From contig JAQCEO010000010.1 of NCBI GenBank assembly GCA_027729805.1, positions 1 through 47,322 of the forward strand: 47,322 nucleotides of DNA. Direction: 5' to 3'. A model generated the notes under the pieces. The model did not search any database and had not been told where the DNA came from. It was given only the letters and a program-made list of their open reading frames with translations. This document shows positions 8,850 through 16,075 of this stretch, in pieces. The translations under genes were made by a program, and so were the position numbers. Numbering within the stretch: position 1 is the first letter of the stretch; each line of letters begins with the position of its first letter. Source of the stretch: Actinomycetota bacterium (GTDB taxonomy: Bacteria; Actinomycetota; Actinomycetes; S36-B12).

Positions 8850-10051
8850 GCAAACGAGTCGGCGTGGTTTGGGATGAACGGTTGCCCGAGTACGACTTCG
8901 GTGCCGGTCACCCACTGACCCCGATCCGAGTGCAATTGGCGATGCGACTTGCCGCGGACTTCGACTTATTAATCCAGCCGAACGTGCAATTGCTGACCCC
9001 GGTCGAGCCGATTTCGATGGACATCTTGTTACGGGTGCACGATGCGGATTATGTCAACGCGGTGCTGCGGGCATCCGATATTGGTTTTGGCATGGGGGCA
9101 AGTGATAGCTCGTGGGGTTTTGGTACCGCAGATGTTCCGATTTTCCCCGGTATGCATCAGGCCAGTGCTCGGGTCGCGGGGGCCACCTTGGCCGCAACAC
9201 GGGCGGTCCATGGCGGTGCCGTAGAACATGCGGTGAATCTGGCGGGCGGCTTGCACCACGCAATGCCAGCTGCGGCATCAGGTTTTTGTGTCTATAACGA
9301 TGTGGCAGTGTCGATCGCCTGGTTACTGGACCAAGGGGTTGAGCGCATCGCATATGTCGACCTTGACGTCCATCACGGTGATGGTGTGCAGGCCATGTTC
9401 TGGGACGACCCCAGGGTACTAACCATCTCAATTCACGAGAGCCCGGCGAGTTTATTCCCGGGCACCGGATGGCCCAGTGAAATTGGTGGTCCAACTGCCC
9501 GAGGCACCGCGGTCAATATCGCGCTGCCAGCCGGCACCGGCGACCAAGGCTGGTTGCGGGCCTTTCATGCGCTCGTACCTCAGTTACTCAAAGCCTTTGA
9601 CCCACAATTTGTGATCAGCCAGCATGGAGTTGATACGCATGCTGATGACCCATTGGCGAATCTGAACCTGTCATTAGATGGCCAGCGCATGAGTTATGAG
9701 GCGATGCACCTATGGGCACACCATTATGCGGCCGGCCGGTGGGTCGTTGTCGGCGGCGGCGGCTATGAGTGGCTTGAGGTGGTGCCGCGGGCCTGGACCC
9801 ACCTCATTGCTGAGGTCGGTGGCCACCCGGTGGACCCGGGTGCGGAACTTCCAGAGGTCTTTTTGGCCCACGTCAAAGCGACTCACGGCAGGTCGGCACC
9901 GATCCGGATGACCGATGGACGTACCCCGTTGCCGAAGTCGTTCGAGGAAGGCGATGACCCAAATGATGAGGTGGATCAAGCGATAAGCCTTACTAGGGCA
10001 CTGATTTTCCCCATTTGGGGGCTGGCGCCGCGGTCCGACGGCTGGCTATGA
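8846..10051 (+). CDS. acuC: AcuC-type histone-deacetylase-family protein
   Basis: A 401-residue zinc-dependent deacetylase of the class I HDAC/AcuC family. AcuC removes acetyl groups from proteins such as acetyl-CoA synthetase. All catalytic elements are visible: the His137-His138 pair (GGLHHAM), the DLDVHHGDG motif with zinc ligands Asp174 and His176, the third ligand Asp263 in QHGVDTHADDPL, and the transition-state Tyr307 in GGGGY. The GTG start overlaps the proC stop by 4 nt, so the two are coupled. Association of acuC with proC is also seen in other actinobacteria. Its protein target here is unknown. The 134 nt after it (10052-10185) hold no gene; I see only an imperfect palindrome around 10070-10081 in an AT-rich patch. 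Confidence 0.9.
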   Translation: MSKRVGVVWDERLPEYDFGAGHPLTPIRVQLAMRLAADFDLLIQPNVQLLTPVEPISMDILLRVHDADYVNAVLRASDIGFGMGASDSSWGFGTADVPIFPGMHQASARVAGATLAATRAVHGGAVEHAVNLAGGLHHAMPAAASGFCVYNDVAVSIAWLLDQGVERIAYVDLDVHHGDGVQAMFWDDPRVLTISIHESPASLFPGTGWPSEIGGPTARGTAVNIALPAGTGDQGWLRAFHALVPQLLKAFDPQFVISQHGVDTHADDPLANLNLSLDGQRMSYEAMHLWAHHYAAGRWVVVGGGGYEWLEVVPRAWTHLIAEVGGHPVDPGAELPEVFLAHVKATHGRSAPIRMTDGRTPLPKSFEEGDDPNDEVDQAISLTRALIFPIWGLAPRSDGWL

Positions 10052-10185
10052 CCACGGGTGATGTATTTTTTGCCAATATTGCAAACCAACTTTCCCAGCG
10101 TACCCTGGTGCCACTAGTGTTCGCCTTCTGATCACGCATCGGCAGGGTAGCCGGAGCGGACTGCCTGCAGAAAGTTCGGTGCCTA

Positions 10186-10392
10186 ATGACCAACAATCCT
10201 GAGCGCGGCTTTGCCGAGGTCCGCTTCCTAACCGTTGCTGAGGTTGCCTCGGTAATGCGGGTTTCGAAGATGACGGTTTACCGATTGGTCCATGGCGGTG
10301 CGCTCCCCGCGGTGCGCGTTGGCCGCTCCTTTAGAGTCCCAGAGCAGGCAGTCCACGACTACCTTCGAGACTCCTTCGTCGAGACCGCCTGA
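10186..10392 (+). CDS. Small excisionase-type helix-turn-helix DNA-binding protein
   Basis: A 68-residue protein that is essentially one winged-helix/HTH domain of the MerR-excisionase type. Residues about 15-35 (LTVAEVASVMRVSKMTVYRLV) form the HTH, followed by the typical wing GALPAVRVGRSFRVPEQAV and a terminal helix. Small proteins of this type sit just upstream of the bS22 gene in many actinobacteria, including mycobacteria, so it is a conserved chromosomal regulator rather than phage debris. A 13-nt palindrome begins 7 nt after its stop codon, in the promoter region of bS22. No clear promoter of its own is visible; an AGAAAG stretch lies upstream of the ATG. The role is unknown. Confidence 0.85.
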   Translation: MTNNPERGFAEVRFLTVAEVASVMRVSKMTVYRLVHGGALPAVRVGRSFRVPEQAVHDYLRDSFVETA

Positions 10393-10398
10393 GCCGGC

Positions 10399-10411
10399 AG
10401 GTAGGCTACCT
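10399..10411. promoter_or_regulatory. 13-nt palindrome overlapping a -10-like box upstream of bS22
   Basis: AGGTAG-G-CTACCT is a perfect inverted repeat with a single central base. It contains TAGGCT (10402-10407), which fits the TAnnnT -10 form. A factor bound here would block that promoter. The adjacent upstream gene encodes a small HTH protein, an obvious but unproven candidate. Confidence 0.4.
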
Positions 10412-10422
10412 CTTAGTAGTTG

Positions 10423-10465
10423 GCGTTCGTGGGATTCCTGAACGCATCTTTCGAACGACGAACGC
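10423..10465 (+). promoter_or_regulatory. Structured leader of bS22 with two mutually exclusive hairpins
   Basis: GCGTTCGT (10423-10430) can pair with ACGAACGC (10458-10465). Its first six bases can instead pair with GAACGC at 10440-10445. The distal pairing ends directly before the GAGGA Shine-Dalgarno at 10466-10470. Alternative folding before a ribosomal protein start suggests translational control, but this is inference from base pairing only. Confidence 0.35.
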
Positions 10466-10477
10466 GAGGATGTCTTT

Positions 10478-10576
10478 ATGGGCTCAGTGGTAAAGAAGCG
10501 CCGCAAGCGGATGGCGAAGAAGAAGCACCGCAAGTTGTTGCGCCGTACCCGAGTTCAGCGCCGCAATAAGGGCTAG
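10478..10576 (+). CDS. Small basic ribosomal protein bS22 (AURKAIP1/COX24-domain type)
   Basis: A 32-residue, extremely basic protein starting [16 protein letters not shown] and ending RVQRRNKG. It closely resembles the mycobacterial 30S component bS22, found on the small subunit by structural work and encoded next to proC and a small HTH gene. It is composed almost entirely of Lys, Arg and His, as expected for an rRNA-embedded peptide. An AGGA Shine-Dalgarno (10467-10470) lies 7 nt before the ATG. The gene is easily missed because of its length. A small stem (10589-10602, TGAGC/GCTCA) follows but has no T-tract. Confidence 0.93.
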   Translation: MGSVVKKRRKRMAKKKHRKLLRRTRVQRRNKG

Positions 10577-10642
10577 TGCGGCCCCCGGTGAGCATAGGCT
10601 CAGTGTGCAGTTGACTGGGTTCAGCAAGGTAGGGAGTCGGGC

Positions 10643-11602
10643 ATGCCACGCGTGGTCCTAGTCACCGGTGTCTCGCGCTATCTAGGTGGGCAACTGGCTA
10701 AGATCCTCTGCGAAGACCCAGCAATCGATCAGGTCATCGGTGTTGACGTAGTGCCCCCGACGGTCAAGTTGCCGGGGATGCAGTTCGTTCGCGCAGATAT
10801 CCGGAACCCGGTTATTGCCAAAGTCCTTGGTGCGGCCGGAGTTGATACCGTGGTTCATATGGGGGTGATCGCTACCCCGCGGCAGGCTGGTGGGCGCGCT
10901 ACCATGAAAGAGATCAACGTAATCGGCACGATGCAGTTACTTGCGGCCTGCCAGCGCACCCCGAGTGTCGAGGCCTTGGTGGTTAAGTCGACAGCGTCGG
11001 TGTATGGCAGCGGGCCTAAGGACCCGGCGATGTTCACCGAGGAAATGCAACCCCGGCACGCACCTCGATCGGGGTGGGCAAAAGACTCAAGTGAGGTCGA
11101 GGGGTATGTGCGCGGATTTTCTCGGCGACGCCCGGATGTGGCAGTGACTACTTTGCGCTTCGCCAATTTCATTGGTCCCGGCATCGATACGGCGATGACA
11201 ACCTATTTCTCGCTGCCGGTGATACCGACGGTTCTGGGGTTCGATGCGAGACTGCAATTCATCCATGAGGATGACGGTCTTGAGTTCGTAAAACGTGCGG
11301 TGTTAAACAGTTATCCGGGCACCTTCAACATTGCCGGTAGCGGCATCTTGATGCTGTCGCAGGCGATCCGCCGGACCGGCCACCAGCGCCTCACAATGCC
11401 GGAGTTTCTCTTCATGCCATTTGGTCGCAGCATTAGCCGAGCCGGATTGATTGACTTCACCACCGAGCAAGTGCGTTTCTTGACCTATGGTCGAGTACTT
11501 GATACCTCCCTTGCTGCGAATACCTTTGGGCATGAGCCGATGTATTCAACGCCGCAGGCATTCGCAAGTTTTCTAGCGCGACGCGAGGTGTCAGTTGCCT
11601 AA
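10643..11602 (+). CDS. NAD-dependent epimerase/dehydratase family protein (SDR)
   Basis: A 319-residue extended SDR-type protein. The N-terminal Rossmann fold begins VVLVTGVSRYLGG (4-16), followed by GVDVVPP, an ADIRNP motif and VVHMGV, all typical of nucleotide-sugar epimerase-like proteins. The usual catalytic Tyr-x3-Lys is not evident. The corresponding segment appears to be RSGWAKDSSEVEGYVRG, with Trp where Tyr would be expected. It may be an atypical SDR with another activity. Mycobacteria carry a protein annotated galE2 in the same place, between bS22 and an acyltransferase. The ATG at 10643 is preceded by AGGGAG with 6-nt spacing. The 3' end overlaps the acyltransferase gene by 8 nt, which argues for joint function in envelope or lipid metabolism. 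Confidence 0.85.
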   Translation: MPRVVLVTGVSRYLGGQLAKILCEDPAIDQVIGVDVVPPTVKLPGMQFVRADIRNPVIAKVLGAAGVDTVVHMGVIATPRQAGGRATMKEINVIGTMQLLAACQRTPSVEALVVKSTASVYGSGPKDPAMFTEEMQPRHAPRSGWAKDSSEVEGYVRGFSRRRPDVAVTTLRFANFIGPGIDTAMTTYFSLPVIPTVLGFDARLQFIHEDDGLEFVKRAVLNSYPGTFNIAGSGILMLSQAIRRTGHQRLTMPEFLFMPFGRSISRAGLIDFTTEQVRFLTYGRVLDTSLAANTFGHEPMYSTPQAFASFLARREVSVA

Positions 11603-12506
11603 CGCGAAGGTGATTCCGATCCGCGGCGAAGAGCCGATCAGGCCGCGCCTTGTGGAAGATCTTGAGCCCGATTTGCTGACCCGGCTAATGGAGTTCTGGG
11701 CATTCGTGCAGCGTCGATTGGCCGGGGACTATGCAGTTGACGATCTCGGTTTTGATCCGGAGTTCAACGACAATGTGTTGATGGCCATGGTGCGCCCACT
11801 TTATAGATCATGGTTTCGAGTCGAGACATCCGGTTTAGAAAATATTCCTGATGTAACCGGCGCATTGGTCGTGGCGAATCATTCTGGAGTTATCGCCCTG
11901 GATGCCGTGATGACACAAGTTGCGTTATTAGACGAACATCCATTCCATCGCCATCTACGTATGCTCGGATCCGACCTGCTATTCCAGAGTCCGTTCCTTG
12001 GTGAGATCGCCCGCAAGGCGGGGCACACTTTGGCCTGCCATCCCGATGCTGAGCGCCTCTTAAGTGACGGAGAAATCGTTGGTGTGTGGCCAGAGGGCTA
12101 CAAGGGCATCGGCAAGCCGTTCGCCGAACGGTACAAATTGCAGCGCTTCGGCCGCGGTGGTTTCGTGGCGGCGGCACTGCGCACGAAGACCCCGATTATC
12201 CCGACGGCCATCGTGGGAGCCGAGGAAACCTACCCGATGATTGCCAATGTGACCGTGGTTGCTCGACTACTTGGCTTGCCGTACTTTCCGATTACCCCAA
12301 CTTTCCCGTTACTCGGGCCACTGGGTTTGATCCCACTGCCCAGCAAGTGGTTCATTCACTTTGGGGAGCCGATTCCCACCGACCACTATCCGGAGAATGC
12401 TGCGGATGATCCGATGCTGATTTTCGACTTGACCGATCAGGTTCGTGAGCGGATCCAGCAGACCCTTTATCGGTTACTGATGCAGCGGCCTTCGGTATTT
12501 GGTTAG
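11595..12506 (+). CDS. Lysophospholipid acyltransferase family protein (PlsC-like)
   Basis: A 303-residue acyltransferase that probably transfers an acyl chain to a glycerolipid at the membrane. The active-site His96 lies in VANHSGVIALDAV, with Asp103 seven residues later. This spacing (H-x6-D) is longer than the classical H-x4-D. The substrate-binding motif WPEGYKGIGKPF and the conserved RFGRGGF follow at about 160-195. The start is uncommon: TTG at 11595 overlaps the epimerase stop by 8 nt and has GAGG upstream (11584-11587); an in-frame GTG lies at 11610. It pairs with the upstream SDR protein and the convergent HAD phosphatase, an arrangement shared with mycobacteria. Substrate identity is not known. 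Confidence 0.85.
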   Translation: MPNAKVIPIRGEEPIRPRLVEDLEPDLLTRLMEFWAFVQRRLAGDYAVDDLGFDPEFNDNVLMAMVRPLYRSWFRVETSGLENIPDVTGALVVANHSGVIALDAVMTQVALLDEHPFHRHLRMLGSDLLFQSPFLGEIARKAGHTLACHPDAERLLSDGEIVGVWPEGYKGIGKPFAERYKLQRFGRGGFVAAALRTKTPIIPTAIVGAEETYPMIANVTVVARLLGLPYFPITPTFPLLGPLGLIPLPSKWFIHFGEPIPTDHYPENAADDPMLIFDLTDQVRERIQQTLYRLLMQRPSVFG

Positions 12507-12517
12507 TGGCAGGTGGC

Positions 12518-13414
12518 CTAGCGCTGACGACGGCCGATCGCGTAACCGATTGCCAAACCCAACGCGATGCCACCGAATGCCAAAAACCCCGGCGCCGAGT
12601 ACTCCTTGATCTGGGCACGACGTCGAAAATCTTGGATCACCCAACTGTTCTCGCGGGCATGGGCTCGAAGTGTTGAATCAGGATTAACCGCGACCGGATT
12701 TCCGACGGCGGAGAGCATTGGGATGTCATTGGATGAATCCGAATATGCCGAGCAGGCACTTAGGTCTAGGCCTTCGCGGGCCGCTAGTGCTCGGATAGCT
12801 TCAGCTTTTGCCAGGCCGTGTAGCGGTGGCCCGGTAAGTCGGCCGGTGTAGATACCGTCCTTGATTTCCGAAACCGTGCCGAGGGAGCCGGTTAGACCTA
12901 AGCGCCTTGCCACCATCGTTGCTAACTCAACCGGGGTGGCAGTTACTAGCCAAACTTGTTGCCCTGCATCAAGATGGGCTTGCGCAAGCGCGAGGGAGCC
13001 AGGTATGAGTTTATTGACCATGCTCTCGTCGAAGATGGCTTCACCGAAGACATTCAGTTCGTCGACACCTCGGCCCTGCACGAACGAAAGTGCGGCCTCG
13101 GTCACCGAAGCGATGTCCTCTAGATCCTCGGAGCCGCTGACGACGAATTTCACCTGCTTGACGGCGAATCCCGCAATTTCCGGCATGGTGAAGTACCTGC
13201 GTTTAGCGAGGCCGACGGCGAAGTGATAGACACTGGCCCCCCGGATGATCGTGTTATCAAGGTCAAAGAAGGCGGCGCTGTGGGCCTGCGCATGTGGGCT
13301 GGCTGACTCCTCGCCCGCTTTGGCGGAGGCCTGACCGGCTTGGCGATACGCCGAAAGGACGTCGAGGTTTGCGCCTGAGGCCGTTGGTGCTGCAGGCTGA
13401 TTTGTTGCCGTCAT
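12518..13414 (-). CDS. HAD-IB family hydrolase (SerB1-like) with C-terminal membrane anchor
   Basis: A 298-residue phosphatase of the HAD superfamily, subfamily IB. After a low-complexity 45-residue N-terminus comes motif I FFDLDNTI with Asp51 and Asp53. Motif II/III elements (VTATPVE and a downstream Lys) and motif IV YSDSSNDIPML follow. The last about 25 residues are hydrophobic (FLAFGGIALGLAIGYAIG) and end RRQR, a likely membrane anchor. The frame stays open upstream to 13540, but the ATG at 13414 follows a TACGCT box by 6 nt, and the longer version would overlap the divergent ligase gene. Similar proteins are annotated as SerB1 in mycobacteria. Phosphoserine as substrate is unproven; a lipid phosphate is plausible next to an acyltransferase and acyl ligase. 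Confidence 0.87.
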   Translation of the reverse strand: MTATNQPAAPTASGANLDVLSAYRQAGQASAKAGEESASPHAQAHSAAFFDLDNTIIRGASVYHFAVGLAKRRYFTMPEIAGFAVKQVKFVVSGSEDLEDIASVTEAALSFVQGRGVDELNVFGEAIFDESMVNKLIPGSLALAQAHLDAGQQVWLVTATPVELATMVARRLGLTGSLGTVSEIKDGIYTGRLTGPPLHGLAKAEAIRALAAREGLDLSACSAYSDSSNDIPMLSAVGNPVAVNPDSTLRAHARENSWVIQDFRRRAQIKEYSAPGFLAFGGIALGLAIGYAIGRRQR

Positions 13415-13420
13415 AGGCTG

Positions 13421-13426
13421 AGCGTA
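13421..13426 (-). promoter_or_regulatory. Leaderless -10 box for the HAD-IB hydrolase
   Basis: TACGCT on the minus strand, 6 nt before the ATG at 13414. It decides the start against the longer upstream frame. Confidence 0.5.
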
Positions 13427-13429
13427 CCT

Positions 13430-13444
13430 AGGAGTGCGGCTCCT
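13430..13444. repeat. Short inverted repeat between divergent HAD and ligase genes
   Basis: AGGAG (13430-13434) and CTCCT (13440-13444) flank 5 nt, just upstream of the minus-strand -10 box and about 24 nt before the ligase start. It could be a small operator for both promoters or chance; the arms are only 5 bp. Confidence 0.25.
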
Positions 13445-13467
13445 GAGCAGGTCTGGAGGGAGAAGTA

Positions 13468-15012
13468 GTGCTGACCCAGAACTCCAATGTTGCTGAGTTT
13501 GTCCGAAACTCGGCCCGCAATTACCCGACCCGGGTCGCAATTATCGATTCCGATCGCACGTTGACCTGGGCCGAACTTGATGACCAGATTGACGCTTTTG
13601 CCTGCGGTCTGTTACAGCGCGGCCTGCATGCTGGTGAACGGGTAGCTGGTCTCCTAGGTAATTCTGCGGATTTCGTTCTCGCCTATTTCGGCATTTTGCG
13701 CGCTGGGCTGGTAGCCGTGCCACTTAATCCCGCTTACACGGCACCGGAGATCGCATTGCTAATGGCTGATTCAGGTGCGCGTCTTTTATTTGTTGACGAA
13801 GCGGCGGCAGCAACCGCAAATGCGGCAACGGCCTCACTTGCTGCGTGTGAAGTTATTATTCTGGGCAGTAAACCGTGGACAGAGATTTTGACAACCGGCG
13901 CGCGGCGGGTACTCGCCGAGCAAGCCACCCCGACCAATTCACTCGCGCTCTTGTTGTTTACTTCCGGCACCAGTGGGCGCCCTAAGGGGGCAATGCTCAC
14001 CCACGGTGCGCTGCGGGCAAATGTCGAGATGATCAAGTCGCTGCAGTCCCCGCCTGCGGTGCAGCACAGTGACGTAATGCTGCTGGTGCTGCCCATGTTC
14101 CATGTCTATGGGCTCAATGCGGCACTTGATCTAGCCGCATCTGCCGGTGCCACTTGCGTTGTCCTCGATCGCTTTGACCCGGTCGGCAGCCTTGAGGTCA
14201 TCACCAAACATGGTGTCACCACGGTCGCTGGGGCACCGGGTATGTATCAGGCTTGGTGCCAAGTGCCCGGAGCTCGGGCGGCCCTTGCTGGCGTGCGGCT
14301 GTTTACCAGTGGGGGCTCGCCGCTACCACTGCGAGTTTTCGAGGACTTTGCCGCGACTACGGGCAAGGAAATTTTCGAGGGTTACGGCATGACCGAGACG
14401 GCGCCGGTGGTCGCGACAACCTTGGTCTCGGGTGCACCGAAACCCGGTTCGGTGGGCAGGCCATTGCCGGGGGTGCAGGTGCGTTTGGTGCCTGATGAAG
14501 GTGGCGTCTTCGGGCCGGATGCTGAAGTCGGGCCTGATGCTGAAGAAGGTGACCCGGGTGAAATGTGGGTAAGAGGTTCGTCAGTCTTCAGCGGGTATTG
14601 GCCCGATGGGGCCGGCGGACCCGACGCGGATGGATGGTTCAGGTCAGGTGATATCGCATTCTTTGACGCTGACGGCGATCTGCATATTGTCGACCGACGC
14701 CGCGAGGTGATTTTGGTAAACGGGTTCAACGTTTATCCGCGGGAAATCGAGATTGCCATAGATGCAATGGACGAGATTGCTGAAGTTGCAGTTATCGGGG
14801 TGCCTGATGATGCCACCGGCGAGTCCGTGACCGCGCTCGTGGTACCAATGCCAGGAATGACCATTTCGGCTGCGGATGTTGCTACGCATTGCGCCGAGCG
14901 GTTGGCGCGGTTTAAGTGCCCATCTTTGATCCGGATCGTTGATGCGCTTCCGCACTCGGCAACCGGCAAGGTGGCCAAAGGGCGACTTCGTGAGGTTTAT
15001 GGCGATGAGTGA
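13468..15012 (+). CDS. AMP-forming long-chain acyl-CoA ligase family protein
   Basis: A 514-residue ANL-superfamily adenylating enzyme, probably a fatty acyl-CoA synthetase. The P-loop TSGTSGRPKG is at 165-174. Motif GYGMTETAPV lies in the middle, DRRREVILVNGFNVYPREIE forms the hinge region and PHSATGKVAKGRL carries the catalytic C-terminal lysine. It adenylates a carboxylic acid and transfers it to CoA; the acid is not predictable here. The GTG at 13468 has a GGAGGGAG Shine-Dalgarno upstream (13452-13459), unlike its leaderless neighbours. A tandem duplication adds a second copy of GPDAEx before GDPGEMW. The gene is followed after 21 nt by a glutaredoxin-like gene. Confidence 0.9.
   Translation: MLTQNSNVAEFVRNSARNYPTRVAIIDSDRTLTWAELDDQIDAFACGLLQRGLHAGERVAGLLGNSADFVLAYFGILRAGLVAVPLNPAYTAPEIALLMADSGARLLFVDEAAAATANAATASLAACEVIILGSKPWTEILTTGARRVLAEQATPTNSLALLLFTSGTSGRPKGAMLTHGALRANVEMIKSLQSPPAVQHSDVMLLVLPMFHVYGLNAALDLAASAGATCVVLDRFDPVGSLEVITKHGVTTVAGAPGMYQAWCQVPGARAALAGVRLFTSGGSPLPLRVFEDFAATTGKEIFEGYGMTETAPVVATTLVSGAPKPGSVGRPLPGVQVRLVPDEGGVFGPDAEVGPDAEEGDPGEMWVRGSSVFSGYWPDGAGGPDADGWFRSGDIAFFDADGDLHIVDRRREVILVNGFNVYPREIEIAIDAMDEIAEVAVIGVPDDATGESVTALVVPMPGMTISAADVATHCAERLARFKCPSLIRIVDALPHSATGKVAKGRLREVYGDE
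14511..14546. repeat. In-frame 18-bp tandem duplication inside the ligase gene
   Basis: Two adjacent 18-bp units (14511-14528 and 14529-14546) differ at two positions. They encode GPDAEV and GPDAEE in a surface loop before the conserved GDPGEMWVRG segment. The reading frame is kept. Confidence 0.8.
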
Positions 15013-15033
15013 CCAGCGTCCACCTGCACCCAG

Positions 15034-15267
15034 ATGATGCTCACGCTCGTCGGTAAGCCGGGCTGTCACCTATGTGATGAGGCCCGGGTGATAGTGGCAC
15101 AGGTCTGCTCGGAGACCGGAACCCCCTGGGATGAAGTCTCGGTCCTTGATGAGGTGGCGCTCTTTGATCTTTACTGGGAGAAAATCCCGGTGGTGCTCAT
15201 CGATGGAGTAGTTCATGATTTCTGGCGGGTGGATCCCGACCGGTTACGCGCGGTTTTATCCCGATAA
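15034..15267 (+). CDS. Glutaredoxin-like thiol protein (DUF836 type)
   Basis: A 77-residue thioredoxin-fold protein. The N-terminal strand is followed by the redox motif Cys-His-Leu-Cys (GKPGCHLCDEA), and the cis-proline segment KIPVVLIDG appears near 50-58. It has the size and pattern of the short glutaredoxin-like proteins found upstream of rex/hemA clusters in actinobacteria. Two ATG codons are adjacent (15034 and 15037), and either could start. The gene probably shares a transcript with the acyl ligase. The physiological partner is unknown. Confidence 0.87.
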   Translation: MMLTLVGKPGCHLCDEARVIVAQVCSETGTPWDEVSVLDEVALFDLYWEKIPVVLIDGVVHDFWRVDPDRLRAVLSR

Positions 15268-15291
15268 TCGGACGCCAGTGTCCGCTCAACT

Positions 15292-15320
15292 TTGTGATGT
15301 GGGGCACGAGCGCCTAAAGT
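15292..15320 (+). promoter_or_regulatory. Candidate rex promoter with overlapping Rex-operator-like site
   Basis: TTGTGA (15292-15297) and TAAAGT (15315-15320) are spaced by 17 nt and each match the sigma70 consensus at four of six positions. TTGTGATGTGGGGCACGA (15292-15309) overlaps the -35 and spacer. It matches the Rex operator TTGTGAACNNNTTCACAA at both outer half-sites but with five mismatches in 15 fixed positions. Rex autoregulation is known in Streptomyces. The site is degenerate, so confidence is moderate. Confidence 0.4.
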
Positions 15321-15364
15321 TGGGTCACCTCGCCGATGGCGGTGGGGCATTCAGCAGGAGCAAC

Positions 15365-16075
15365 GTGTCAATCTCCCTCGGCAAAGGTCGGCCCCGCGAG
15401 GCCGGTCGTGCTATTCCAGATGCAACGGTAGCCCGGCTGCCGGTTTATCACCGGGTGTTGGTTTCCCTAAGTGCGGCCGGAGTGCAGACCGTTTCCTCCG
15501 AAGCCCTTGCCGCAAAATGCGGAGTAAGTTCGGCCAAATTTCGCAAAGACCTTTCGTATTTGGGGTCGTACGGCACCCGCGGTGTTGGTTACGACGTTTC
15601 CTATTTGACATATCACATCAGCCGGGAGTTGGGTTCTGCGCAACCTTGGGGTGTAGTAATCGTTGGCGTTGGTAATCTGGGCCGGGCCTTGATTTCATAC
15701 CGGGGCTTCACCTCACGAGGTTTCGCGATCGTCGGCCTAGTCGATAATCATCCGGATGTGGTGGGCAAAAGTCTGTCGGCAAGTGAACTCGAATCGGTTG
15801 CGGCCCTGAAAATCCATCCCCTCATCAAACTTGAGGCCGTCGTGGGCGACACGAAAGCTCAGATCGGCGTGATTGCCACCCCGGCGGATTGCGCGCAAGG
15901 GGTATGCGACCGACTAGTGGCCGCCGGGATTCGCAGTATTTTGAATTTCGCTCCGGTGGTCCTCGAAGTACCAGACGGGGTTGAAGTCCGCAAAGTCGAT
16001 CTGGCCGTTGAGTTGCAGATCTTGGCATTCCACGAGCAACGCCGTGGTTATGGTCAGGAGGCGATAAACGCATGA
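15365..16075 (+). CDS. rex: Redox-sensing transcriptional repressor Rex
   Basis: Rex senses the NADH/NAD+ ratio: it binds operators when NADH is low and releases them when NADH rises, controlling respiratory genes. The 236 residues show an N-terminal winged helix with SSEALAAKCGVSSAKFRKDL and the recognition/wing segment YLGSYGTRGVGY (44-76), then a Rossmann domain with GVGNLG at 101-106. The C-terminal domain-swap helix is at LAVELQILAFHEQR. The frame is open from 15215, but the GTG at 15365 has AGGAG (15356-15360) just upstream and yields the normal family length. The stop overlaps hemD as ATGA. In Streptomyces and mycobacteria hemA and hemC usually stand between rex or the glutaredoxin gene and hemD; here they are absent. 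A strong Rex site lies before nuoA in this window. Confidence 0.95.
   Translation: MSISLGKGRPREAGRAIPDATVARLPVYHRVLVSLSAAGVQTVSSEALAAKCGVSSAKFRKDLSYLGSYGTRGVGYDVSYLTYHISRELGSAQPWGVVIVGVGNLGRALISYRGFTSRGFAIVGLVDNHPDVVGKSLSASELESVAALKIHPLIKLEAVVGDTKAQIGVIATPADCAQGVCDRLVAAGIRSILNFAPVVLEVPDGVEVRKVDLAVELQILAFHEQRRGYGQEAINA

Noticed and set aside
10070-10084. Imperfect palindrome TTGCCAATATTGCAA after acuC
   Set aside because: One extra base breaks the symmetry and no promoter element is positioned around it; too weak to call.
10589-10602. TGAGC/GCTCA hairpin after bS22 as a terminator
   Set aside because: Only 5 bp, no T-tract, and downstream genes lie in the same direction.
13415-13540. 42-codon extension of the HAD-IB hydrolase
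   Set aside because: It would run into the divergent ligase gene, has no family similarity I recognise, and the ATG at 13414 has correct -10 spacing.
15215-15364. 50-codon extension of Rex
   Set aside because: It overlaps the glutaredoxin-like gene and runs through the candidate rex promoter. The GTG at 15365 with AGGAG gives the normal Rex length.
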